Source: Pseudomonadota bacterium
Lineage (GTDB): Bacteria; Pseudomonadota; Gammaproteobacteria; Burkholderiales; Rhodocyclaceae
Assembly (NCBI GenBank): GCA_018241665.1
Contig: JAFEDK010000040.1
Span: forward strand, 1 to 39,253
Length of the DNA: 39,253 nucleotides
Direction: 5' to 3'
Positions within the stretch are counted from its first letter, which is position 1; the number at the start of each line of letters is the position of its first letter. The notes beneath the pieces were generated by a model, which had not been told where the DNA came from, searched no databases, and worked only from the letters and a program-made list of their open reading frames with translations. This document shows, piece after piece, positions 14,937 to 23,701 of this stretch. Made by a program: the position numbers and the translations under genes.

Positions 14937-15887
14937 ATGGACATCATCGGCATCGGCTATCTCGGCTTCGAAACCACCCGGCTAGACGAATGGCGCGAGT
15001 ATGGCTCCCAGGTCATGGGCTTCGGCATCACGCAGTCGCCCACCTCCGACCCCGACTCCCTCTACTTCAAGATGGACGACCGCCGTCACCGGCTTGCCTT
15101 CCACCCGGGCCGGATCGACCGCATCGCCTACATTGGCTGGGAGGCCCGTGGCCGTCTGGCCTTCAACGCAGCCGTGGAGAAATTCCGGAGTGCCGGCGTG
15201 GAGATAATCGTCGGTGACGCCGAGCTCTGTGAAACCCGCGGTGTAAAGGAGCTAATTCGCTTCCGCGACCCGGTGGGCTACCAGCACGAGCTGTTCTATG
15301 CCCAGAAATGGACGCCCCGCTCCTTCACTCCCGGCCGTAACCACGGCGGCTTCGTCTGTGACGAACGGGGTGTCGGACATGTGGTCCTGATCACACCGGA
15401 ATACACCCCCGAGCTGGAGCACTTCCTTATCGAGGTCATGGGCTTTCACTGGTATGGCTCCGGGGCAGGCAAGGGCAAGACCGGTTTTTTCCGCTCGAAG
15501 CTCAACGACTTCACCAGCCACGATATCGCCTACGGCTTTGGCCCGGGCCGCATGGGTGTTCAGCACGTGGGCATCTTCGTGAAAAGCCTCCGCGACGTGG
15601 GCGAGACCCTGGACATCGTCAACGCCCGCAAACTGCAATTGCAAATGACCCTCGGACAGCACACTCAGGACCCCCACGCGTCCTTCTACCACTTCACCCC
15701 GTCGGGCTTCGCCTTCGAGACCATCACCGAACTCGAGCCGTGGCAGGGCGATGCCTTCGAGCTGAATCCGGAAAAACTCAGCACCTGGGGCCACGAGATC
15801 GTCGGCCCCATCCTGGGTCCGAGCGTACGCACGCCAGAGGAACTACTTGAGCCCGAATTCCTGGCGGCGAAGAAGAGCCAGGCATGA
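14937..15887 (+). CDS. Extradiol (meta-cleavage) dioxygenase, VOC family
   Basis: A 316-residue two-domain type I extradiol dioxygenase. The Fe(II) ligands appear as His148, His210 and Glu261. The second-sphere residues His195, His242 and Tyr251 are also present. These positions match the 2,3-dihydroxybiphenyl 1,2-dioxygenase layout almost exactly. It should open a catechol-type ring next to one hydroxyl. It follows the SDR that would make the catechol, and its stop overlaps the start of the FAH gene by 4 nt (ATGA), tying cleavage to the next step. Place and family match DitC of diterpenoid degradation, but biphenyl- or PAH-type substrates fit equally. Confidence 0.95.
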   Translation: MDIIGIGYLGFETTRLDEWREYGSQVMGFGITQSPTSDPDSLYFKMDDRRHRLAFHPGRIDRIAYIGWEARGRLAFNAAVEKFRSAGVEIIVGDAELCETRGVKELIRFRDPVGYQHELFYAQKWTPRSFTPGRNHGGFVCDERGVGHVVLITPEYTPELEHFLIEVMGFHWYGSGAGKGKTGFFRSKLNDFTSHDIAYGFGPGRMGVQHVGIFVKSLRDVGETLDIVNARKLQLQMTLGQHTQDPHASFYHFTPSGFAFETITELEPWQGDAFELNPEKLSTWGHEIVGPILGPSVRTPEELLEPEFLAAKKSQA

Positions 15888-16768
15888 AGATCGCGCGCGT
15901 CGCCGATGCATTCGGCGAACGCTTTTGGGCGCAGGTGGACGAAGATGCCGGGCTCGCCTGGCGGATCGGTTCGGCCTTCCGCAACTGGGCCCCCGCCGCT
16001 GCCGGGGGCGACACAAGCGGCATGGGCCTTGCGGCCTGCCCCCTTGCTCTGACGACCCTTCGTCTTCTCGCTCCGGTCGAGCCCGGCGCCCGTATCTTCG
16101 GCGTCGGCCTCAATTATCTCGAGCACCTGACACGCCTCGGTCGAAAGGAAGCGCCGCCCCACACGATCGCTTACATAAAACCTGAATCAGCTGTGGTTGA
16201 TCCCGGTGGTGAGATTACCTACCCAGCGGTTACCCGCCAACTAGACTTCGAAATAGAGCTGGTGGCAGTGGTCGCCCGCGAGCTCGGCGAAACACCCCGT
16301 GCCAGCGACTGCCTACTGGGTTACACCATCGGCAACGATGTCAGCGCGCGCGATGCGGGCAAGCGTCTCGGCACCCTCGATCTGTTTTCCCAGAAGGCCC
16401 TTGACCGGACCGCACCAATCGGGCCGTGGATCGCCACGCGCGACGCCTACAGCCACGCCGGCCAACCCAACCTGCAGATGCGCCTCTCAATCAACGGCGA
16501 ATTACGTCAGCAGGATTGCACTTCAAACATGATTTTCAGCATCGACGAACTGCTCGACTTTGTCGATGCCCGGGTCACCCTGCACCCTGGTGATCTCCTG
16601 TTTACCGGCTCGACCTGTGGTGTCGGCCTGGAAGATGGGCGCTTCCTCCAGCCAGGAGACCGGATCGAGGCGGAAATCGCAGGTATCGGCGTACTCACCC
16701 ATCGGGTTGGACTGCCCCGCGTACTGCTCCCCGACCGCCGCCGTGGCCGCCTCGGCCTGCCCGACTGA
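15884..16768 (+). CDS. FAH family hydrolase, ring-fission product
   Basis: A 294-residue protein of the fumarylacetoacetate hydrolase family. The metal site is DFEIE (Asp121, Glu123, Glu125), followed by YTIGNDVSARD and a C-terminal FTGSTCGVG block. It starts inside the last codons of the extradiol gene (4-nt overlap), so the two are translationally coupled. It most likely hydrolyses or decarboxylates the ring-fission product. Alpha/beta-hydrolase-fold enzymes, usual after biphenyl-type cleavage, are absent in the window, which makes an FAH-type hydrolase the likely replacement. Confidence 0.92.
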   Translation: MKIARVADAFGERFWAQVDEDAGLAWRIGSAFRNWAPAAAGGDTSGMGLAACPLALTTLRLLAPVEPGARIFGVGLNYLEHLTRLGRKEAPPHTIAYIKPESAVVDPGGEITYPAVTRQLDFEIELVAVVARELGETPRASDCLLGYTIGNDVSARDAGKRLGTLDLFSQKALDRTAPIGPWIATRDAYSHAGQPNLQMRLSINGELRQQDCTSNMIFSIDELLDFVDARVTLHPGDLLFTGSTCGVGLEDGRFLQPGDRIEAEIAGIGVLTHRVGLPRVLLPDRRRGRLGLPD

Positions 16769-16808
16769 TGCCCCCACCCTGCACGCAGAGACTCTCAAGG
16801 AGGCCCCG

Positions 16809-17825
16809 ATGTACAGCCATATTCTTGTACCCACCGACGGCACGGCCCTTTCCGTGCACACCATAACTAAGGCCGTGGAGTTTGCCCGCACTGTCGGCGC
16901 CCGCATCACCTTCTTCTACGCCGACCCAGACGCATCGGCCTCGCTCACCGATGATGCGGCCCTGCTCCAGCTGATTGCCCCTGACACGTACCGTGACGAT
17001 TACAGCGGACGAGCCCGAGAGATCCTCTCCAAGGCGGCCGTCACGGCGGCTGCAGCGGGCATCGAATGCGAGACGATCAGCCGCACAAGCACCCGCCCCC
17101 ATGCCGCGATCCTTGAGGTGGTTGAAGAACTCGGATGCGACCTGGTTTTCATGTCTTCCCATGGTCCGCGCAGCTTCGGCGGTGTCATGCTGGGGTCAGA
17201 AACACTCAAGGTGCTTGTCGGCGCCAAAGTACCGGTACTCGTCTCCTCTGTGGAAAAAAACGATCCTGCGCCGGCTATGAACATGGTCACCTCGACCATG
17301 AAGGACGAGCACCGCAGCATCGCTGTGGTGGCCTACGGCCTACGCACTTTCTCCCGTGCCCTGCAGGAAAACCGCACAGTGGACTTTGAACTGCTCAAAT
17401 CCATGCTGGGTTACCTCCGGACCTTTCCTGCCAAGTTACATCACCCCAAAGAAGAGGCTTATCTCTTCAAGAAACTGCAGGAACGCACAAGCGAGTTCGA
17501 TCCGCTGATTGCAGAGCTCCAGCGTCAGCACCGTGAGGGAGACAACGAACTACAGCGCCTCATCGAGGATGTCGAAACTCTGGGGATCGCTCCTCCCGCC
17601 GAACGAATCGACTTCGTCACCCGACTCGAGCTCTTTGCCGGCGAACAACTCAAGCACATCGGCATGGAGGAGAACCGTATCATGCCGGCAGCCGCACGCT
17701 GCCTCCTTCCAGAAGACTGGGCCATCGTCGCACGAGCTTTCGGCGAGAACGGCGACATGCGTTTCGCCGAGGAAACTCGCGAAGGCTTCCGTCGCCTCTT
17801 CTCCCGAATCGCCAATCTCCAGTAG
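16809..17825 (+). CDS. UspA-hemerythrin fusion protein
   Basis: A 338-residue fusion. Residues 1-147 form a universal stress protein domain (N-terminal ILVPTDGT, nucleotide-binding SSHGPRSFGG and LGSET near 117-132). Residues 160-338 form a hemerythrin-like four-helix domain with likely di-iron ligands His168, His211/212, Glu215/216, His241, His283 and Glu287. Such domains bind O2, NO or iron. The start at 16809 has AAGGAGG 5 nt upstream. It sits between the FAH hydrolase and the MFS gene in an oxygenase operon. It may sense or buffer oxygen or iron for the oxygen-dependent enzymes; this is inference. Separate UspA and hemerythrin proteins are common, the fusion less so. Confidence 0.88.
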   Translation: MYSHILVPTDGTALSVHTITKAVEFARTVGARITFFYADPDASASLTDDAALLQLIAPDTYRDDYSGRAREILSKAAVTAAAAGIECETISRTSTRPHAAILEVVEELGCDLVFMSSHGPRSFGGVMLGSETLKVLVGAKVPVLVSSVEKNDPAPAMNMVTSTMKDEHRSIAVVAYGLRTFSRALQENRTVDFELLKSMLGYLRTFPAKLHHPKEEAYLFKKLQERTSEFDPLIAELQRQHREGDNELQRLIEDVETLGIAPPAERIDFVTRLELFAGEQLKHIGMEENRIMPAAARCLLPEDWAIVARAFGENGDMRFAEETREGFRRLFSRIANLQ

Positions 17826-17832
17826 GGCCTCC

Positions 17833-19404
17833 ATGAGAAGTCCCTCAGCCTGGGCGCCTTTGCGCCATCCACCCTTTCGCGCTCTTTGGTTGGCCACGGT
17901 GATGGCCAACCTGGCGGTATGGATGCAGAACATTGGTGCAGCCTGGATGATGACCGAGCTGGTGGGCTCCCCGCTGATGGTGGCCCTGGTCCAGACCGCC
18001 ATGGCCTTGCCGGCCTTCCTGCTAGGCCTGCCCAGCGGAGTGATAGCCGACCTGATGGACAAGCGCCGGCTGCTGCTTGTTACCCAGTGGCTGGCCCTGT
18101 TCGCCATGATTCTGCTATGCGTGCCGGCGCTCACCGGCCGGCTCGGCCCCTGGTCCCTGCTGCTTTACACCTTTGCCCTGGGCACCACCAGCGCCCTTAG
18201 CATGTCCGCCTGGCTGGCCTGCACCATAGATCGTGCTCCTGAAGGACAGGTGGCTGCAGCGATCGCCCTCGGGACCGTCTCTCCTAACATCGCACGGGTA
18301 GTAGGGCCCGCGCTGGCTGGTGCGCTCATTGCCAAGGCTGGCGCACCGATACTCTTTGTCGTCGTGTGTGGCGGCTTCGCCGTAGTGCTCGCCCTGCTTG
18401 GACGGCTACACGCCGACCCACGAAGCGATGGACTTCCGACGGAGCGCTTTCTGCCAGCGATCTTGAGTGGTCTGCGCTACGTACGCCATTCTTGTGCGCT
18501 CCGTCGTACCCTTGCCAAAGTCACCGTTTTCTCGACTGCCGGCAGCGCCCTGTGGGCCCTTCTGCCATTAATCGCTCGCGAACATCTGCAACTCGGCGCC
18601 GATGGCTATGGCGTTCTCCTAGGTTGCCTGGGTGCCGGTGCCGTCATCTCAGCGCTGAGTCTGCCCGGTCTGTACAAACGTCACCCACTCCAGCGTCTCG
18701 TCCTGCGAGGCGGCCTCATCTTCGGCCTCATCACGCTGTTGAGCGGTGTCCTGAGCAGCCTCCCGGTACTGTGTCTGCTCTACGTCTTTGGCGGCATGGC
18801 CTGGATGGCGGTCAATACCACCCTGACCACCGTTATCCAAACCTCGAGCGCCATGTGGGTAAAAGCACGGGTTGGGTCGATCTACCTGATGGTAATAATG
18901 GGTGGGATGGCACTAGGAGGTGTCTTCTGGGGACTGCTCGCGGCCCGACTGGGCCTAGTCGGTACTCTGACCCTGGCTGGTCTGCTCATCGCGACGGGCA
19001 GCATGCTCTCTTTCCGCCACCCCCTTGAATTGGGTCAGGAGAGGGAATTCAGCCCACACCCGGGAGGACTCCCGACCCTCCTTCCGACCGCCGTCGACAG
19101 TAACTGTGGGCCGGTGTGCGTGGAAATCAGCTACATCGCCCTTCCCGAATTGCGGGAGGATTTCCTGGAACTCACCCAGGCCATCGAAAGCGTCCGGCGC
19201 CGCAATGGGGCCAGCGATTGGCGCCTGCTGCGCGACTTGGCTTGTCCTGAGCGCTATACCGAGCGCTTCGTAGTCGCCTCATGGATGGACTATCTTCGTC
19301 AGCACGATCGCAGCACCCATGCGGACGCTATCCGGGAAAGTCGGCTGGCGGCGTTCCACTCCGCACCGGGCATGCTGCCCCGCTGTTATCTGATCGAACG
19401 CTGA
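17833..19404 (+). CDS. MFS_3 family transporter with C-terminal soluble domain
   Basis: A 523-residue protein. Residues 1-400 hold 10-12 membrane segments of the MFS_3 (enterobactin-exporter-like) family. The last ~100 residues form a soluble domain (VCVEISYIALPELREDFLELTQAI, then RYTERFVVASWMDYLRQHDR), a known extension of this family. Members are usually exporters. Here it ends the extradiol operon, only 7 nt after the UspA-hemerythrin stop, so it might export a toxic intermediate or a dead-end product. It differs clearly from the organic-acid permease at 4.7-6.0 kb, which fits an import/export pair. Start at 17833 gives the normal family length. Confidence 0.88.
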   Translation: MRSPSAWAPLRHPPFRALWLATVMANLAVWMQNIGAAWMMTELVGSPLMVALVQTAMALPAFLLGLPSGVIADLMDKRRLLLVTQWLALFAMILLCVPALTGRLGPWSLLLYTFALGTTSALSMSAWLACTIDRAPEGQVAAAIALGTVSPNIARVVGPALAGALIAKAGAPILFVVVCGGFAVVLALLGRLHADPRSDGLPTERFLPAILSGLRYVRHSCALRRTLAKVTVFSTAGSALWALLPLIAREHLQLGADGYGVLLGCLGAGAVISALSLPGLYKRHPLQRLVLRGGLIFGLITLLSGVLSSLPVLCLLYVFGGMAWMAVNTTLTTVIQTSSAMWVKARVGSIYLMVIMGGMALGGVFWGLLAARLGLVGTLTLAGLLIATGSMLSFRHPLELGQEREFSPHPGGLPTLLPTAVDSNCGPVCVEISYIALPELREDFLELTQAIESVRRRNGASDWRLLRDLACPERYTERFVVASWMDYLRQHDRSTHADAIRESRLAAFHSAPGMLPRCYLIER

Positions 19405-19412
19405 AACAGAAT

Positions 19413-19432
19413 CGGGCGGCATTCGCCGCCCG
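19413..19432 (+). terminator. GC-rich hairpin after the MFS_3 gene
   Basis: Arms CGGGCGGC (19413-19420) and GCCGCCCG (19425-19432) pair perfectly over 8 bp with an ATTC loop, 9 nt after the MFS stop. There is no T tract, so termination may be incomplete or need Rho. Confidence 0.55.
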
Positions 19433-19458
19433 ACAGACAGTTACCTGCAGCGCCAACC

Positions 19459-19668
19459 TCAGTGGGGGTGGGATAGGGCTGCCATCAGCGAACCCGCGGT
19501 GTATCCCCGCGCCATCACTAGGCTGTGATGCGAGGCATAAGACTCTGCAAAGTAAGCGTCGCAGGAAAACTCAGCGACGCTGCGCACGGGGACAGAGTTG
19601 GTGGGTGCAAAAGTGATTCCGGCACAGCCGATAACAAGTGCAACGGCGCTGGTGGGCTTGATGATCAT
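19459..19668 (-). CDS. Small predicted exported protein, unknown
   Basis: A 69-residue open frame. The start has an excellent ribosome binding site, AAGGAGGAG, 5 nt before the ATG. The N-terminus (MIIKPTSAVALVIGCAGITFA) looks like a signal peptide or a single membrane helix. The remainder has one Cys and three His but no motif I recognise. It lies alone in the ~530-bp gap between the MFS_3 gene and etfA, on the minus strand, behind an AT-rich stretch and an inverted repeat. Reality rests on the ribosome binding site and the N-terminal hydrophobic run; without homologues it remains uncertain. Confidence 0.5.
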   Translation of the reverse strand: MIIKPTSAVALVIGCAGITFAPTNSVPVRSVAEFSCDAYFAESYASHHSLVMARGYTAGSLMAALSHPH

Positions 19669-19705
19669 CTTGTCTCCTCCTTGACCCTAATGGGTTCTTT
19701 GGGTA

Positions 19706-19731
19706 AAGGCAGCGCGGATACATGCTGCCTT
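19706..19731 (-). promoter_or_regulatory. Inverted repeat in the leader of the small protein
   Basis: Arms AAGGCAGC (19706-19713) and GCTGCCTT (19724-19731) pair perfectly over 8 bp with a 10-nt loop, ending 38 bp before the small ORF. A shorter ACCC/GGGT hairpin lies between it and the ribosome binding site. It could be an operator or an RNA leader structure. The AT-rich block 19740-19834 beyond it is a plausible promoter region. Confidence 0.45.
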
Positions 19732-19834
19732 GCTCTGACTTAAGAATAGCCCATCGAACAATAAATACAAAAAATAAAATACTGTCCAATTTAACAATCC
19801 TCAGATTTATCACGAGCCCTGCGATGTGACACCG

Positions 19835-19867
19835 AAAAAAAAAGCCCATCGGGGGAGACCGATGGGC
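19835..19867 (-). terminator. Rho-independent terminator of the IOR-etfA operon
   Basis: On the minus strand, stem GCCCATCGG/CCGATGGGC (19844-19852 and 19859-19867) with a 6-nt loop is followed by nine T (19843-19835). It lies 66 nt after the etfA stop and clearly ends the IOR-AACS-etfBA transcript. Confidence 0.95.
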
Positions 19868-19933
19868 TGAAAACTCTCCGGTGGCACGATGGGGAGGAGA
19901 GGTACTACATAACCACCAGAGAGGCGTTGAGCG

Positions 19934-20863
19934 TCAAGCGGCCACTGTCAGGGCCGGAACAACCTCAAACAGATCTGCCACCAGACCGTAGTCGGCCACC
20001 TGCAAAATGGGTGCTTCCGGATCCTTGTTGATCGCCACGATCACCTTGGAATCTTTCATACCGGCCAGGTGCTGAATAGCACCAGAGATGCCCACTGCGA
20101 TATAGAGTTGCGGAGCAACGATCTTGCCGGTCTGGCCGACCTGGTAATCGTTGGGGACGAAACCCGCATCCACGGCAGCACGGCTGGCACCCAGGGCGGC
20201 ACCCAGCTTGTCGGCAAGTGGCTCGAGCATGGCGCGGTAGTTCTCGCCACAGCCCAGGCCCCGGCCACCGGAAACGATGATCTTGGCCGCGCCCAGCTCG
20301 GGACGCGCGGATTGTGTCAGTTCCCGCCTGACCCGTTGGGTCAGACCGAGATCGGGTCCGGCGGCCACGGTCTCAACGGTGGCCGAACCTCCCAGCCCCG
20401 GTGCAGCGAAGGCCGTAGTACGAATAGTCAGAAACTTGATCGGGTCGGTACTCTTTACCGTAGCTAGCGCATTGCCCGCGTAAATCGGCCGTACAAAGAT
20501 ATCGGCTGATTCGATGCCGACCACATCCGACACCTGCGCCGCGTCGCAAAGAGCGGCGACCCGTGGCAACACGTTCTTGCCTTCCGCAGTCGCGGGCGCC
20601 AGCACGTGGCTATAGCGGCCTGCCAGCCTCTTTACCAGCTCTGCCAAGTTCTCAGCACTGCCCCCGGCGTAATGAGCGGCATCGCAAAGCAGCACGCGGG
20701 CAACACCCTCCACCTGGACCGCTGCGTTGGCGGCCGAGCTGCAGTCTGAACCAGCTACCAACACGTGGATGTCGCCTTCCAAAGCGCGGGCCGCGCCAAT
20801 CGTACTCAGGGTTGCCGCCTTCAGGGTTTGGTTGTCGTGCTCAGCAATAACCAAGATCGTCAT
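19934..20863 (-). CDS. etfA: Electron transfer flavoprotein alpha subunit
   Basis: A 309-residue ETF alpha subunit. The C-terminal FAD-binding region carries the family signature LYIAVGISGAIQHLAGMKDS and VAINKD; the GGRGLG motif is near residue 200. With EtfB it forms the soluble carrier that takes electrons from acyl-CoA dehydrogenases to the membrane quinone pool. It starts 1 nt after the etfB stop and is followed by a strong terminator. Three acyl-CoA dehydrogenases are encoded 10-15 kb away, which explains a dedicated ETF; no ETF:quinone oxidoreductase is in the window. Confidence 0.97.
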   Translation of the reverse strand: MTILVIAEHDNQTLKAATLSTIGAARALEGDIHVLVAGSDCSSAANAAVQVEGVARVLLCDAAHYAGGSAENLAELVKRLAGRYSHVLAPATAEGKNVLPRVAALCDAAQVSDVVGIESADIFVRPIYAGNALATVKSTDPIKFLTIRTTAFAAPGLGGSATVETVAAGPDLGLTQRVRRELTQSARPELGAAKIIVSGGRGLGCGENYRAMLEPLADKLGAALGASRAAVDAGFVPNDYQVGQTGKIVAPQLYIAVGISGAIQHLAGMKDSKVIVAINKDPEAPILQVADYGLVADLFEVVPALTVAA

Positions 20864-20864
20864 T

Positions 20865-21614
20865 TCAGATTACCTTTGCTTCCGTCTTCAGTTTCTCGAT
20901 CAACTGGGCTACGTCGGACACGAGGATCCCACCACTGCGTTTAGGAGGCTCCACGACTTTCAGTGTGGAGAGTCTTGGGGTCACATCAACGCCCAATACC
21001 GCCGGCTCAAGGGTATCGAGAGGCTTTTTCTTGGCCTTCATGATGTTCGGCAGGGTCGCATAGCGCGGCTCGTTAAGACGCAGATCTGTGGTGATCACTG
21101 CCGGCAGGCGCACTTCCAGAGTTTCCAGGCCGCCGTCCACTTCGCGCACCACGGTAGCTTGGCCGTTGGTAATCGATACCTTCGAAGCGAAAGTCGCCTG
21201 CGACCAATCCAGTAGCGCTGCCAGCATTTGGCCGGTCTGGTTGGCGTCGTCGTCGATGGCCTGCTTGCCGCAAATCACCAGCGCGGGGTCTTCCCTGTCG
21301 CATACGGCCTTGAGTAGCTTGGCTACGGCCAGTGGCTGCAGATCGACATCCGACTGCACTAGGATGCCCCGATCAGCTCCGATGGCCATTGCCGTGCGCA
21401 GCACCTCTGCCGAGGCGGTCACACCACAGCTTACAGCTACCACTTCGCTGACCATGCCGGCTTCCTTCAGGCGCACCGCCTCCTCCACAGCGATCTCATC
21501 GAAGGGGTTCATGCCCATCTTCACGTTGGCCAGGTCGACCCCAGAACCATCAGCCCTGACGCGCACCTTGACGTTGTAATCAAGCACGCGCTTGATTGGA
21601 ACCAATACCTTCAT
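20865..21614 (-). CDS. etfB: Electron transfer flavoprotein beta subunit
   Basis: A 249-residue ETF beta subunit, starting with [19 protein letters not shown] and carrying [17 protein letters not shown] and the signature region [22 protein letters not shown] around residues 120-145. It binds AMP and docks acyl-CoA dehydrogenases. The start at 21614 has AAGGAG 8 nt upstream and gives the usual length. Gene order etfB-etfA with a 1-nt gap is standard. It follows acetoacetyl-CoA synthetase by 28 nt, so all four genes of this unit are probably expressed together. Confidence 0.97.
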   Translation of the reverse strand: MKVLVPIKRVLDYNVKVRVRADGSGVDLANVKMGMNPFDEIAVEEAVRLKEAGMVSEVVAVSCGVTASAEVLRTAMAIGADRGILVQSDVDLQPLAVAKLLKAVCDREDPALVICGKQAIDDDANQTGQMLAALLDWSQATFASKVSITNGQATVVREVDGGLETLEVRLPAVITTDLRLNEPRYATLPNIMKAKKKPLDTLEPAVLGVDVTPRLSTLKVVEPPKRSGGILVSDVAQLIEKLKTEAKVI

Positions 21615-21642
21615 TGCTGTCGCTCCTTGTGTTGTTATAAGT

Positions 21643-23625
21643 TCAGCCGGCCAGCTCGGACCGGTCGGCAAACTGAGCCAGGGCTTCGGGGTTGGCCAGC
21701 GCGTCAACGTTTTTCACCGGCTGGCCGTGCACCACATTGCGCACGGCCAACTCGACCACTTTGCCGCTCTTTGTACGCGGAATTTCGCGCACCTGGACGA
21801 TGCAAGCCGGCACGTGGCGTGGAGAGGCGTTGTTACGGATCTGCTGGCGAATGCGGGCACTAAGCGCCTCGTCGATAACCAGGCCATCTGCCAGGCGCAC
21901 GAAAAGCACAACGCGCACGTCGGTTGGATCAGCCGGCGGCCAGTCCTGACCGATCACTACGGCTTCAAGAACTTCGGGCAGCGTCTCAAGCTGACGATAG
22001 ATCTCCGCGGTTCCGATACGCACACCGCCCGGATTGAGCGTGGCATCGGAGCGGCCGTGGATGATGAAGCCGCCATGTTCCGTGATTTCGCAGAAATCGC
22101 CGTGGCACCACACGCCCGGGAAGCGCTCGAAATAGGCGGACTTGTACTTAACCCCGCCCGGGTCATTCCAGAAGCCAACCGGCATGCTTGGGAAAGGCTG
22201 CCGGCACACCAACTCGCCCTTTTCGCCGGTCACCGGTTGAGCGTTGTCGTCCCACACCTCGACAGCCAGACCGAGACCCGCACCCTGGATCTCGCCACGC
22301 CACACGGGCAGTGTTGGGTTACCCAGCACAAAGCACGAGACGATATCGGTGCCGCCCGAAATGGAAGCCAGCAGCACATCCTTCTTGATGGATTCATAGA
22401 CAAAATCAAAGCTCGCCGGCGCCAGCGGGCTGCCAGTGGACATCACCATGCGGAGGTCGGGCAGGCGGTAAACATCGGCCGGACGCAGGCTGCTCTTGGC
22501 GAGGGTCTCGATGTACTTGGCCGAGGTGCCGAAATGAGTGAAACGCTCAGCCTCGGCGTAGTCCCACAGGATCCGGCCATCGTCCACGAAGGGGTTCCCG
22601 TCGTAGAGCATCAGCGTCGCCCCTGCGGCCAGACCGGACACCAGCCAGTTCCACATCATCCAGCCACAGGTGGTGAAGTAAAACAGACGGTCGCCGTCTT
22701 TCACGTCGCTGTGCAGACGGTGCTCCTTGAGGTGCTGCAGTAGCGTGCCCCCGGCGCCGTGCACGATGCACTTGGGTACGCCGGTGGTGCCTGACGAGTA
22801 CATCACGTAGAGCGGATGGTCGAAAGGCAGGCGCACGTAGCGTGGCTCTGTGACATGCTGGAAAGGTGCAATGAAGGTCTTGTAGGACACTGCCCGCGGC
22901 AGCTGTGCCAGGTCCGGTTCCGCACCGGCAGCCAGATAGGGCACCACCACCAGCTGACGCACGCTGGGTAGACGCGGCATCAATTCGGCGAGTTTGCCCG
23001 TGATGTCGATCGCTTTGCCGTTGTACCAGTAGCCGTCACAGCTCAGCAGCACTTTTGGCTCGGTCTGGCCGAAGCGGTCCACTACGCCCTGCACGCCAAA
23101 ATCCGGCGAAGCACTGGTGAACACCGCGCCGATGCTCGAAGCAGCGAGCATCGCGATGAGCGTTGCCGGTACATTTGGCAGATAGGCAGCCACGCGGTCG
23201 CCCTGCTCCACACCAGCGGCGCTCAACGCAGCGGCAAAGCGGGCCACCTCGGTGCGCAGCACCTGCCGCGACAGGCTCTGCTTGATCTTGTCTTCGCCCC
23301 AGAACACTAGTGCCTGAGGGTTGTCACTGTCACGCAGGAGATTCTCGGCAAAGTTGAGGCGGGCATCGGGGAACCAGCAGGAATCCTGCATGCTGCCCGA
23401 GCTAATCAGACCGCGCACGCCCTGCTCGCCGATCACTTCGCAGAATTCCCACACCAGGCGCCAGAACTGAACCGGCGAGTGCAGTGACCATTCGTGCAGG
23501 GCCATGTGGCTCTCCAGCGACTGGCCGGAAAGAATCCGAGCGCGGGCGGTAAAGGCTGCCATGTTGCTGGCGGCAGCCCGCGTTTCGGCGGGGCGCCACA
23601 GTGGCTGCTCACGATTGCTATCCAT
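21643..23625 (-). CDS. Acetoacetyl-CoA synthetase (acetoacetate-CoA ligase)
   Basis: A 660-residue AMP-forming ligase of the acetoacetyl-CoA synthetase group. The ATP motif [15 protein letters not shown] is near residue 280, the region [11 protein letters not shown] follows, and [21 protein letters not shown] lies near 525. Length and N-terminal [10 protein letters not shown] region fit acetoacetyl-CoA synthetase rather than acetyl-CoA synthetase. It activates acetoacetate, or possibly a related 3-oxo acid, in the cytoplasm. The start at 23625 is preferred, with GAGGAG 7 nt upstream; an in-frame ATG 15 nt earlier overlaps that site. It suggests the pathway yields acetoacetate or a similar acid. 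Confidence 0.92.
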   Translation of the reverse strand: MDSNREQPLWRPAETRAAASNMAAFTARARILSGQSLESHMALHEWSLHSPVQFWRLVWEFCEVIGEQGVRGLISSGSMQDSCWFPDARLNFAENLLRDSDNPQALVFWGEDKIKQSLSRQVLRTEVARFAAALSAAGVEQGDRVAAYLPNVPATLIAMLAASSIGAVFTSASPDFGVQGVVDRFGQTEPKVLLSCDGYWYNGKAIDITGKLAELMPRLPSVRQLVVVPYLAAGAEPDLAQLPRAVSYKTFIAPFQHVTEPRYVRLPFDHPLYVMYSSGTTGVPKCIVHGAGGTLLQHLKEHRLHSDVKDGDRLFYFTTCGWMMWNWLVSGLAAGATLMLYDGNPFVDDGRILWDYAEAERFTHFGTSAKYIETLAKSSLRPADVYRLPDLRMVMSTGSPLAPASFDFVYESIKKDVLLASISGGTDIVSCFVLGNPTLPVWRGEIQGAGLGLAVEVWDDNAQPVTGEKGELVCRQPFPSMPVGFWNDPGGVKYKSAYFERFPGVWCHGDFCEITEHGGFIIHGRSDATLNPGGVRIGTAEIYRQLETLPEVLEAVVIGQDWPPADPTDVRVVLFVRLADGLVIDEALSARIRQQIRNNASPRHVPACIVQVREIPRTKSGKVVELAVRNVVHGQPVKNVDALANPEALAQFADRSELAG

Positions 23626-23701
23626 ATTGCGTCTCCTCATTTTTTATATGCGGCAAGGCCGGAGCCATGCAGTCGAGGCACAAACACTGGCCTGAGCCAG
23701 C

